Shown here: positions 9,077-16,351 of the stretch, in pieces
Position numbering within the stretch: the first letter of the stretch is position 1
How the letters are laid out: the number at the start of each line of letters is the position of its first letter
Assembly: GCA_016790175.1 (NCBI GenBank)
Contig: JAEUPI010000024.1
Location: 1 to 50,020, forward strand
Source of the DNA: Burkholderiaceae bacterium
Lineage (GTDB): Bacteria; Pseudomonadota; Gammaproteobacteria; Burkholderiales; Burkholderiaceae_C
Direction: 5' to 3'
DNA: 50,020 nt
The notes under the pieces: generated by a model
Database searches by the model: none
Told to the model about the DNA's origin: nothing
The model's input: only the letters and a program-made list of their open reading frames with translations
Program-made: the position numbers and the translations under genes

Positions 9077-10347
9077 GTCACCGCGGCGCGATGCTGGAAC
9101 CGGGCCTCGCGCCACTCGCCGCGTTCGAGCACCGCGCGCAAATGCTCGACGGCGTCCCACAGGTCCGCAAATCGCAGATACAGCGGCGTGAAGCCGAAGC
9201 GCAGGATGTCGGACACCTGCGGATCGCCGGCGCGGAAGTCACCGACGACGCCGCGAGCGATCAGCGCCTGCACGATCGCATGACCGCCTTCGGCGCGGGT
9301 CAGGCAGACCTGGCTGCCGCGCAGCGCGTCGTCGCGCGGCGACACCAGTTCGAGGCCATGCCCGGCACAACGCGACTCGACCAGCTCGGCGAACACGCGG
9401 GTCATCGCGAGCGACTTGCCGCGCAGCGCCGCCATGCCCCCCAGCGGCTCGGCGGCGAGCACGGTGTCGACGCCGCACTCCAGCGCCAGCATCGCCAGCA
9501 CTGCCGGCGTGCCGCACAGGAAGCGCGTGATGCCCGGGGCCGGCTCGTAGTGCGGCGAGAAGGTGAACGGCGTGGCATGTCCCATCCAGCCGGTCAGCGG
9601 TTGTTCGAGGCGCGCGGCGTGCCGGGCGTGTGCCCACACGAAGGCCGGTGCGCCCGGGCCGCCATTGAGGTATTTGTAGCCGCAGCCGATGGCGAAGTCG
9701 GCCTGCGCGCCGTTCAGATCCACCGACACGGCGCCGGCCGAATGCGCAAGATCCCAGATCGCCAGCGCGCCGGCGTCATGCGCGAGACGGGTGAGGGAGG
9801 CCATGTCGTGCAGGCGACCGGTGCGGTAGTTCACGTGCGTGAGCATCAGCACCGCGGTGTGGGCGTCGATGGCGGCCGGTATGTCCTCGGCGCACAGCGC
9901 CCGCAGCTCGCAGCCGTGTTGCAGCGCGAGCGACTGGGCGATGTACAGGTCGGTCGGGAAGTTGCTGCGCTCGCTCAGGATCACGCGGCGCTCAGAACGC
10001 CCGTTGCGCTGGATCGCGAGCGCCGCCGCGAGCACCTTGTACAGATTGACCGAGGTGGAGTCGGCAGCCACCAGCTCGCCGGGTGCGGCGCCGACGAGCC
10101 GGGCGATCTTGTCGCCCACGCGGCGGGGTAGCTCGATCCAGCCGGCGTGGTTCCAGCTGCCGATCAGGCCACGGCCCCATTCGTCGGTCACGGCCCGGTG
10201 CAGGCGTGCGGCCGTCGCCTTCGGCAGCGCGCCGAGCGAGTTGCCGTCGAGGTAGATGGTGCCGTCGGGCAGTGCGAACTGCTCGCGCAGGCGCTTCAGC
10301 GGATCGGCCGCATCCATGGCGACCAGGTCGTCTCGTGTCAATGACAT
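9073..10347 (-). CDS. kynU: Kynureninase
   Basis: 424-residue PLP enzyme cleaving kynurenine to anthranilate and alanine. The PLP lysine is Lys225 in GCGYKYLNGGPG, close to the position known for Pseudomonas KynU. An N-terminal IYLDGNSLGA and the aspartate in WDLAHSAGA are also typical. It follows kynB by 18 bases and overlaps ndh by ATGA, giving the order kynB-kynU-ndh. Tryptophan 2,3-dioxygenase, which would start the pathway, is not in this window. Confidence 0.96.
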   Translation of the reverse strand: MSLTRDDLVAMDAADPLKRLREQFALPDGTIYLDGNSLGALPKATAARLHRAVTDEWGRGLIGSWNHAGWIELPRRVGDKIARLVGAAPGELVAADSTSVNLYKVLAAALAIQRNGRSERRVILSERSNFPTDLYIAQSLALQHGCELRALCAEDIPAAIDAHTAVLMLTHVNYRTGRLHDMASLTRLAHDAGALAIWDLAHSAGAVSVDLNGAQADFAIGCGYKYLNGGPGAPAFVWAHARHAARLEQPLTGWMGHATPFTFSPHYEPAPGITRFLCGTPAVLAMLALECGVDTVLAAEPLGGMAALRGKSLAMTRVFAELVESRCAGHGLELVSPRDDALRGSQVCLTRAEGGHAIVQALIARGVVGDFRAGDPQVSDILRFGFTPLYLRFADLWDAVEHLRAVLERGEWREARFQHRAAVT

Positions 10348-10365
10348 GGCTTCTCCGTTTCGCCC

Positions 10366-10992
10366 TCAGCGACGCAGCACGGCACGCACCGGCGAGGCGT
10401 CGGCCGTGGTGAGGCGCAGCGGCAATGCGATCAGCTCGTAGTCGCCTTCGGGCACGTCGTCGAGCCAGAGGTTCTCCAGCACGCGCAAGCCGAGACGGCG
10501 GATCGCCTGGTGGCTCGGCAGCACCTTGCTTGCGGCCGGGTCGATGCTCGCGGTGTCGATGCCGACCAGGCACACGCCGCGCGCAGCAAGCTGCTCGATC
10601 GTCTCGACGGCATAGGCACTGAGCGCGGTGTCGAAGCGGTCCAGCGGCGCGTGTGCGTAGGTCCGCACCAGCACGCGCGGCGGCAGGCCGGTCAGTGCAT
10701 GGGCCAGATGGCGCGGCTCGACCAGGGGGCCGCAGCCGATGGCGTGGATCACGCGGCACGCGCCGAGATAGGGTTCCAGTTCGAGGGCGCCGATCGCTGC
10801 GCCAGCCGGGTCGTAGTGCAGCGGTGCATCGGCATGCGCGCCGACATGCGGCGAAAGTTCGAGCGCGCTGACGTTGACCGGACAGCCCGGCGCGATGGTC
10901 GCGGCCCAGCGCTGCCGATAGGGCGTGTCGCCGGGAAACACCGGCGAGCCGGCGTGCACCGGCGGCGAGATGTCCCACAGGCGCTGTGCCAT
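10366..10992 (-). CDS. kynB: Kynurenine formamidase
   Basis: 208-residue cyclase-like metal hydrolase converting N-formylkynurenine to kynurenine and formate. The metal-binding signature HVGAHADAP and following LHY are intact (about residues 47-58). The ATG at 10992 was chosen because it gives the family length (about 210) and is preceded by a GGGGG Shine-Dalgarno-like run six bases upstream; the longer open frame runs through repeat sequence. It is the first gene of kynB-kynU-ndh. The leader carries a C5/G5 dispersed repeat that could fold over the ribosome binding site. Confidence 0.93.
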   Translation of the reverse strand: MAQRLWDISPPVHAGSPVFPGDTPYRQRWAATIAPGCPVNVSALELSPHVGAHADAPLHYDPAGAAIGALELEPYLGACRVIHAIGCGPLVEPRHLAHALTGLPPRVLVRTYAHAPLDRFDTALSAYAVETIEQLAARGVCLVGIDTASIDPAASKVLPSHQAIRRLGLRVLENLWLDDVPEGDYELIALPLRLTTADASPVRAVLRR

Positions 10993-10998
10993 TGTTCG

Positions 10999-11045
10999 CC
11001 CCCTTCGGCGCTGCGCGCCGGTCCCCCCGAGGGGGAGCGAGCGAC
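10999..11045 (-). repeat. Dispersed C5/G5 palindromic repeat, copy A (kynB leader)
   Basis: On the plus strand, CCCCC (10999-11003), a GC-rich spacer, CCCCCC (11023-11028), GA, GGGGG (11031-11035), then AGCGAGCGAC. A related element lies at 13555-13597. On the minus strand this forms the kynB leader: the upstream CCCCC can pair with either the adjacent GGGGGG or the GGGGG next to the ATG. Similar AGCGAGCGA-tailed elements are, from memory, common between genes in Rubrivivax/Leptothrix relatives. Confidence 0.5.
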
Positions 11046-11095
11046 TTCGGAGCGGCCGTGCGTCGCTCATCCCGTCATGATAGGGGAGCGCCATC

Positions 11096-11132
11096 CCCGA
11101 TGCGAACCGGTGCACATTGGTGCACCATCGGG
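11096..11132. promoter_or_regulatory. Nested palindrome between kynB and the 2-aminobenzoate-CoA ligase gene, candidate operator
   Basis: The inner inverted repeat GGTGCAC-ATTG-GTGCACC (11109-11126) is perfect. The outer arms CCCGATG (11096-11102) and CATCGGG (11126-11132) are also perfectly complementary, offset by six bases on the left. It lies 22 bases ahead of the ligase ATG and about 105 bases upstream of kynB. It is well placed to bind a regulator of both divergent units; in other Burkholderiales the Lrp-type KynR controls kyn genes, but no regulator gene is present here. Confidence 0.5.
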
Positions 11133-11154
11133 CCAAAGGGCATCTGCCCGCGAC

Positions 11155-12768
11155 ATGCAGGAGACGCGCTTGATCGCTTCAGGACACGTCGACACCTTCG
11201 CCCGCGACCACCTGCCGCCGCCGCAGCAGTGGCCGGAGTTCCTGTTCGAGCTGCCCGAGTTGAAGTTTCCGGATCGCCTGAACTGCGCCGTCGAACTGCT
11301 CGACCGTGCCGTCGAGCGAGGTTGGGGCGACCGGCCGTGCGTGATCGGCGAAGGCGTGCACTGGAGCTACGCGCAGCTGCTCGCACAGGCTAACCGCATC
11401 GCGCAGGTGCTGGTCGACGACATGGGCCTCGTGCCCGGCAATCGGGTGCTGCTGCGCGGCGCGAATTCGCCGATGCTCGCGGCCTGCTGGTTCGGCGTGG
11501 TCAAGGCCGGCGGCATCGCTGTGGGCAGCATGCCGCTGCTGCGCGCGAAGGAGCTGACGCAGATCGTGCAGACGGCGCGCGTGAGCCATGCGTTGTGCGA
11601 CGCACGACTCGCCGAGGAGCTGCAACGGGCACGCCCCGATTGCCCGACGCTGACGCAGGTGATGCTCTTCCACGACAGCGAACTGGAATCGCGCATGGCA
11701 AACAGGCCCCAAGGCTTCCGCGCTGTGGACACCGCGATCGACGATGTGTGCCTGATCGCGTTTACCTCCGGCACCACCGGACAGCCCAAGGGCACGATGC
11801 ACTTCCATCGCGACGTGATGGCCTCGTGCGTGTGCTGGCCGCCGCATGTGCTGCGCGCGACCGCGGACGATCGGTTCGTCGGCAGCCCGCCGCTGGCATT
11901 CACGTTCGGGCTGGGCGGCCTGTTGCTGTTTCCACTGCACATCGGCGCATCGACGGTGCTGCTGGAGAAGGCTACGCCCGACGTGCTGCTTGGCGCGATC
12001 GCGCGATTCAAGGCGAGCGTGTGCTTCACCGCACCGACCTCCTATCGCGCGATGGCGTCGCAGGCGGGCCAGAGCGACCTGTCCAGTCTGCGCAAATGCG
12101 TGTCGGCCGGCGAGGCGCTGCCCGCGGCGACGCGTGAACTGTGGAAACAGGCGACCGGCATCGAACTCATCGACGGCATCGGCTCGACCGAAATGCTGCA
12201 TATCTTCATCTCCGCGCGCGAGGACCAGGCGCGCGGCGGCGCGACCGGCCTGCCCGTGCCCGGCTATCGCGCCTGCGTGCTCGACGACCAGGGCCGTGAA
12301 CTGCCGCGCGGGCAGGTCGGGCGTCTGGCGGTGAAGGGGCCGACGGGCTGCCGCTACCTGGCCGACGAGCGGCAGGGCACCTACGTGCAGCAGGGCTGGA
12401 ACGTCACCGGCGATGCCTACCTGATCGACACCGATGGCCAGTTCGTCTACCAGGCCCGCACCGACGACATGATCATCAGCGGCGGCTACAACATCGCCGG
12501 ACCCGAGGTGGAAGCGGCTTTGCTGCAGCACCCGGCAGTGGCCGAGTGCGCGGTGGTCGGTGTGGCCGACGACGAGCGCGGGCAGATCGTCAAGGCCTTC
12601 GTCGTGGTCAAGCCCGGGGCGGCCGCCGACGCTGCACTCGTGAAGACGCTGCAGGACTTCGTCAAGCAATCGATCGCGCCGTACAAGTATCCGCGGGCCA
12701 TCGAGTTTCGCGACAGCCTGCCGCGCACCGAAACCGGCAAGCTGCAGCGGTTTCGCTTGCGTCAGTGA
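11155..12768 (+). CDS. 2-Aminobenzoate-CoA ligase (benzoate-CoA ligase family)
   Basis: 537-residue acyl-adenylate ligase, predicted to convert an aromatic acid, most likely anthranilate, to its CoA thioester using ATP. The P-loop AFTSGTTGQPKG is at about residue 202, the A8 hinge motif DDMIISGGYN at about 438, and the catalytic lysine sits in RTETGKLQRF near the C-terminus. The anthranilate assignment rests on divergence from kynB-kynU, which produces that acid; a benzoate or substituted benzoate substrate is possible. The ATG at 11155 matches the family N-terminus. No 2-aminobenzoyl-CoA monooxygenase or reductase gene lies in the window. Confidence 0.82.
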   Translation: MQETRLIASGHVDTFARDHLPPPQQWPEFLFELPELKFPDRLNCAVELLDRAVERGWGDRPCVIGEGVHWSYAQLLAQANRIAQVLVDDMGLVPGNRVLLRGANSPMLAACWFGVVKAGGIAVGSMPLLRAKELTQIVQTARVSHALCDARLAEELQRARPDCPTLTQVMLFHDSELESRMANRPQGFRAVDTAIDDVCLIAFTSGTTGQPKGTMHFHRDVMASCVCWPPHVLRATADDRFVGSPPLAFTFGLGGLLLFPLHIGASTVLLEKATPDVLLGAIARFKASVCFTAPTSYRAMASQAGQSDLSSLRKCVSAGEALPAATRELWKQATGIELIDGIGSTEMLHIFISAREDQARGGATGLPVPGYRACVLDDQGRELPRGQVGRLAVKGPTGCRYLADERQGTYVQQGWNVTGDAYLIDTDGQFVYQARTDDMIISGGYNIAGPEVEAALLQHPAVAECAVVGVADDERGQIVKAFVVVKPGAAADAALVKTLQDFVKQSIAPYKYPRAIEFRDSLPRTETGKLQRFRLRQ

Positions 12769-12787
12769 CCACTCGTCAGTGACCGCT
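12760..12787. repeat. 14-bp tandem duplication carrying both convergent stop codons
   Basis: CGTCAGTGACCACT (12760-12773) is followed directly by CGTCAGTGACCGCT (12774-12787). The plus-strand stop TGA of the ligase is in the first copy and the minus-strand stop (TCA, 12776-12778) of the phosphoesterase is in the second. Confidence 0.7.
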
Positions 12788-13519
12788 CAACAGCCGCGAG
12801 GCCAGGCGCAGCGGCAGGCCAGCTGATCGCACCTTGCCGGCCGCGGCCTCATGGTCGTAAGGCACCCGGAAATAGATGATGCTCGGTACCTCGTCGTCGA
12901 ACAAGGCATAGCAGGCATCGGGATTGCCGTCGCGCGGCTGGCCGGCCGATCCGGGAATGATCAGCCACTGACGGTCCTGCTTCAGCGCGATCGGTGCGCC
13001 GGGTTTGGGCAAGGCCTCGCCGGCGCGGCTGGCGCTGCCGGCGTGAAACAGTCGCGGCTGGTGCATGTGGCCGCAGAAGGTGTAGCGGCAGGGCGTGGCC
13101 AGCATGCTGCGCAGCGCGAACTCGCTGTTGAGCACATAGTCCCAGGCCGCCGGCGCGTATGCGTTCGCGTGCACGAACAGCTTCTCGCCGTAGCGCAGCG
13201 ACAGCGGCAACTCGTCGAGAAAGGCGAGTTGCTCGGCGCTGAGCTTCGAGCGCGTCCAGTCGATCACGGCCTTCGCGTCGTGTCGCATCTCGGGGCTGGG
13301 CCCGAGCACGGTGGCCAAGTCGTGGTTGCCCTGGATCGCCAGCGCGCCGGTGGCAACGAAATCGCGCACGGTGTCGACCACCCAGGCCGGGTCGGCGCCG
13401 TAGCCGACGAAGTCGCCCAGGAAGGCCAGCGCGGTGGCGCCGTTGCCGTGCGCGTGGGCGAGCACAGCCTCGAGCGCCTCGCGATTGGCGTGGATGTCGG
13501 TGATCAGCGCGGTCTTCAC
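12776..13519 (-). CDS. Calcineurin-like metallophosphoesterase
   Basis: 247-residue phosphoesterase of the YfcE/MJ0936-like class. Metal motifs are in order: D-x-H in LITDIHAN, GD in LGDFVGYG, GNHD in IQGNHD and the late CGHMHQPR. The substrate is unknown; relatives act on phosphodiesters or protein phosphates. The start is GTG at 13519, fixed because the D-x-H motif begins only eight residues later. A 9-bp inverted repeat ends exactly at this start codon. It lies downstream of speD. Confidence 0.87.
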   Translation of the reverse strand: MKTALITDIHANREALEAVLAHAHGNGATALAFLGDFVGYGADPAWVVDTVRDFVATGALAIQGNHDLATVLGPSPEMRHDAKAVIDWTRSKLSAEQLAFLDELPLSLRYGEKLFVHANAYAPAAWDYVLNSEFALRSMLATPCRYTFCGHMHQPRLFHAGSASRAGEALPKPGAPIALKQDRQWLIIPGSAGQPRDGNPDACYALFDDEVPSIIYFRVPYDHEAAAGKVRSAGLPLRLASRLLSGH

Positions 13520-13552
13520 GTCAGTGGCGCCCGGCCGCCCGAAGCCACTGAC
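13520..13552 (-). promoter_or_regulatory. Hairpin abutting the metallophosphoesterase start codon
   Basis: Perfect 9-bp inverted repeat GTCAGTGGC (13520-13528) and GCCACTGAC (13544-13552) with a 15-base GC-rich loop. In the minus-strand transcript the 3' arm ends immediately before the GTG, so the only purine-rich ribosome-binding candidate is inside the hairpin. It could act as a translational switch or as a terminator after speD, although no U-run follows. Confidence 0.45.
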
Positions 13553-13554
13553 AC

Positions 13555-13597
13555 GCCCCCTTGGGGGGAAGTGAGCGAAGCGAGCGTTGGGGTCGTC
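13555..13597. repeat. Dispersed C5/G5 palindromic repeat, copy B
   Basis: GCCCCCTTGGGGGG (13555-13568) followed by AAGTGAGCGAAGCGAGCGTT, then GGGG. It shares the C-run/G-run stem and the AGCGA-rich tail with copy A at 10999-11045. It sits between speD and the metallophosphoesterase gene. Confidence 0.55.
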
Positions 13598-13975
13598 TCA
13601 TGCAGTCACTCCGCGTTCGACCTGTTGGCGATGCGCGCGACCCGGCGCAAAGCGGGCCACCAGCGCATCGAGCAGACGGCGGGCACGCGCCGAGTTGTCC
13701 TGCCCCACGTTGCAGACGAAGACATCGAGCGTCACGGCGTGCTGCTCGGGCCATGTGTGCACCGCCAGGTGCGACTCGGCCAGCAACAGCACACCGGTCC
13801 AGCCGACGGTGCCGTGCGGGCCGGGCGGAAAGGCATGGAAATGGCTGCCCACGACCGTCAGGCCGGCTTCGTCGGTCAGGTGCTCGCACAGCTGCTGCAG
13901 CCGGGCGCCATCGCTCAGCAGGCCGGCCGGGTCGGCGCAGTCGAACAGGTCGGCGGTGAGATGCAGGCCGCGCAT
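13598..13975 (-). CDS. speH: S-adenosylmethionine decarboxylase proenzyme (SpeH/SpeD short type)
   Basis: 125-residue proenzyme of the short prokaryotic class. Self-cleavage at the motif ESHLAVHTWPE (Glu67-Ser68) makes the pyruvoyl cofactor from Ser68. His69 and the later Cys89 (FVCN) lie in the conserved proton-donor regions. The product supplies the aminopropyl donor for spermidine. It follows argF by 15 bases on the same strand, linking polyamine and arginine/ornithine metabolism. No ornithine decarboxylase or spermidine synthase is in the window. Confidence 0.9.
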   Translation of the reverse strand: MRGLHLTADLFDCADPAGLLSDGARLQQLCEHLTDEAGLTVVGSHFHAFPPGPHGTVGWTGVLLLAESHLAVHTWPEQHAVTLDVFVCNVGQDNSARARRLLDALVARFAPGRAHRQQVERGVTA

Positions 13976-13990
13976 GGCCGCGCAGCCGGC

Positions 13991-14929
13991 TCAGCCGATG
14001 CGTCCGAGCAGCAGGAACTCCATCAGCGCCTTCTGCACGTGCATGCGGTTTTCGGCCTCGTCCCACACCACCGACTGCGGCCCGTCGATCACTTCGGCGG
14101 CGACCTCCTCGCCGCGGTGCGCAGGCAGGCAATGCATGAAGAGCGCGTCTTTCTGCGCCAGCTGCATCATCTGGGCGTCGACGCACCAGTCGGCGAATGC
14201 CTTCTGGCGCTGCGCGTTCTCGGCCTCGTAGCCCATGCTGGTCCAGACGTCGGTGGTCACCAGATGTGCACCCTCGCAGGCCGCGAACGGGCTCTTGAAG
14301 ACCTTCACGCAGCCGGCGTTCTTCACGCCCACGAGCGCGCGGTCGATCTCGTAACCGCTGGGCGTGCTCACGTGCAGCGTGAAGCCCAGGACGTCGGCTG
14401 CCTGCAGCCAGGTGTTGGCCATGTTGTTGCCGTCGCCGACCCAGGCCACGGTCTTGCCCTGGATGCTGCCGCGGTGTTCGATGAAGGTGAACACGTCGGC
14501 CAGGATCTGGCACGGGTGGTATTCGTTGGTCAGTCCGTTGATGACCGGCACGCGCGAATGCGCCGCGAAGCGCTCGATCTTGGCTTGCTCGAAGGTGCGG
14601 ATCATCACGATGTCGACCATGCGGCTGATCACACGGGCGGCGTCCTCCACCGGTTCGTCGCGGCCGAACTGGCTGTCACCCGAGGTGAGGTTCACGACCG
14701 AGCCGCCCATCTGGTACATGCCGGCCTCGAAGCTCACGCGTGTGCGGGTGCTGGCCTTCTCGAAGATCATCGCCAGCGTGCGGTCCAGCAGAGGCTGGTA
14801 GCGTTCGTAGTTCTTGAAACGCGTCTTGATGATGCGCGCACGCTCGAACAGGTAGACGTACTCCTCGGCCCGCAGGTCCCTGAACTGCAGGTAGTGCTTC
14901 ATCAGCCCCGGGCCAGGCTTCATCGTCAT
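13991..14929 (-). CDS. argF: Ornithine carbamoyltransferase
   Basis: 312-residue enzyme joining carbamoyl phosphate and ornithine to citrulline in arginine biosynthesis. The signature motifs are complete: STRTR (carbamoyl phosphate), HPCQ, and HCLPAHRG near the C-terminus. The ATG at 14929 overlaps the argD stop by ATGA, which supports it; ATGs at 14923 and 14902 are also possible, and the last would give the more usual 303 residues beginning MKHYLQF. It is coupled to argD upstream and followed by speH. Confidence 0.95.
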   Translation of the reverse strand: MTMKPGPGLMKHYLQFRDLRAEEYVYLFERARIIKTRFKNYERYQPLLDRTLAMIFEKASTRTRVSFEAGMYQMGGSVVNLTSGDSQFGRDEPVEDAARVISRMVDIVMIRTFEQAKIERFAAHSRVPVINGLTNEYHPCQILADVFTFIEHRGSIQGKTVAWVGDGNNMANTWLQAADVLGFTLHVSTPSGYEIDRALVGVKNAGCVKVFKSPFAACEGAHLVTTDVWTSMGYEAENAQRQKAFADWCVDAQMMQLAQKDALFMHCLPAHRGEEVAAEVIDGPQSVVWDEAENRMHVQKALMEFLLLGRIG

Positions 14930-16107
14930 GTTGCGAGGAACTCGCGGATCATCGGGGCGAGGATGCGCACGATCTCGTCGACCTCTGCCGGCGTGATGAT
15001 CAGCGGCGGCAGCAGCCGCACCACGGTGTCGGCGGTCACGCTGATCAGCAGACCGGCCTCGGCCGCGCGGCCGAGCAGCTCGCCGCAGGGCCTGGCGAGT
15101 TCGATGCCCACCATCAGGCCCTGGCCGCGGATGTCGACCACGCCCTTCAGTGCACCGAGCTCGCGCCGGAGTGCGCCATGCAGCCGCTCGCCCATGGCGG
15201 CCGCGTTGTCGACGAGCCGGTCCTCGGCCATGATGCGCAGCGTCTCGATACCGGCGCGCATGGCCAGCGGGTTTCCGCCGAACGTGGTGCCATGGTTGCC
15301 GGGACCGAGCACGTCCTTGGCCTTCGGGCCGACCACGATCGCGCCGACCGGCACGCCGCTGCCCAGACCCTTGGCCATCGGCATCACGTCGGGCAGGATG
15401 CCGGCCCACTGGTGGGCGAACCACTTGCCGGTGCGGCCCATGCCGCATTGCACCTCGTCGAGCATCAGCAGCCAGTTCTTCTCGTCGGCGAGCGCGCGCA
15501 GCTCGCGCAGGTAGTCGGCACGCGTGGGGTTGATGCCGCCTTCACCCTGGATGACCTCGAGAAAGACGGCCACGACATTGGGGTTGCCCGCAGCAACCTG
15601 CCGGATGGCGCCGATATCGTTCAGCGGCACACGCACGAAGCCTTCGACCAGCGGCTCGAAGCCCTTCTGCACCTTCGGATTGCCGGTGGCCGAGAGCGTG
15701 GCGATCGAGCGTCCATGAAAGGCCTTCTCGTAGACGATGATCTCCGGCCGCTCGATGCCGCGGTCGTGCCCGTACTTGCGCGCGATCTTGATCGCGCCTT
15801 CGTTGGCCTCGAGACCGGTGGAACAGAAGAAGGCCGACGACAGCCCCGACAGCTCGCACAGCCGGTCGGCCAACTGCTCCTGCAGCGGCATCTGGTAGTA
15901 GTTGGAGCAGTGGATCAGCTTGGCGACCTGGTCCTGCAGCGCCGGCACGAGCTTGGGGTGACCGTGACCGAGCGTGTTCACGGCGATGCCGGCCAGCGCG
16001 TCGAGGTATTCCCGACCCTGTGTGTCCCACACGCGGCAGCCTCGACCGTGCGACAGCGCAAAGGGCAGCCGGCCGTAGGTGTTCATCACGTGCGAAGGGG
16101 CGCTCAT
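14926..16107 (-). CDS. argD: Acetylornithine aminotransferase
   Basis: 393-residue class III PLP aminotransferase, acting on N-acetylglutamate semialdehyde in ornithine synthesis (and possibly on succinyldiaminopimelate). Visible motifs are the aspartate region LMLDEVQCGMGRTG, the PLP lysine in MAKGLGSG and GTTFGGNPLA. Assignment over related omega-aminotransferases rests on these motifs plus coupling to argF. It is the head gene of argD-argF-speH; a -10-like element lies 72 bases upstream. Confidence 0.93.
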   Translation of the reverse strand: MSAPSHVMNTYGRLPFALSHGRGCRVWDTQGREYLDALAGIAVNTLGHGHPKLVPALQDQVAKLIHCSNYYQMPLQEQLADRLCELSGLSSAFFCSTGLEANEGAIKIARKYGHDRGIERPEIIVYEKAFHGRSIATLSATGNPKVQKGFEPLVEGFVRVPLNDIGAIRQVAAGNPNVVAVFLEVIQGEGGINPTRADYLRELRALADEKNWLLMLDEVQCGMGRTGKWFAHQWAGILPDVMPMAKGLGSGVPVGAIVVGPKAKDVLGPGNHGTTFGGNPLAMRAGIETLRIMAEDRLVDNAAAMGERLHGALRRELGALKGVVDIRGQGLMVGIELARPCGELLGRAAEAGLLISVTADTVVRLLPPLIITPAEVDEIVRILAPMIREFLAT

Positions 16108-16179
16108 CGAAGGCTTCTCCAGGCTCCAGAAAAGAAACAGCCGGCTTGTGTCACGACAGTCACGCGCCGGCCGTGAACG

Positions 16180-16185
16180 ATTCTA
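16180..16185 (-). promoter_or_regulatory. Putative -10 element for argD
   Basis: TAGAAT on the minus strand in the context TTTAGAATCG, 72 bases before the argD ATG. It resembles the CCTANAATCG elements ahead of other genes in this window. No ARG-box-like palindrome was recognised nearby. Confidence 0.4.
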
Positions 16186-16351
16186 AAGCGGGGGTCCGTC
16201 AGCGCCGAAGACAGACGGTCCTCCGCCCTCGGGTCGCCACATGTTTGCTGCAACGCAACAACCAGCAGTTACCGTCGCTCCCACCGCACCGCACGGGCAT
16301 CACCCGTCGGCAGGCGTGCGATGGCGCGCTGCATGGCCCAGACCGCATCAC

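Noticed and set aside
5888-9283. A plus-strand open frame of over 1,100 codons opposite the aminopeptidase and ndh genes
   Set aside because: It is antisense to three well-supported genes, its translation has Arg/His/Gln-rich composition typical of a high-GC shadow frame, and no family motif is visible.
10510-11154. N-terminal extension of the CoA ligase frame back to 10510
   Set aside because: It is antisense to kynB and crosses the repeat and palindrome; the ligase family N-terminus starts at 11155.
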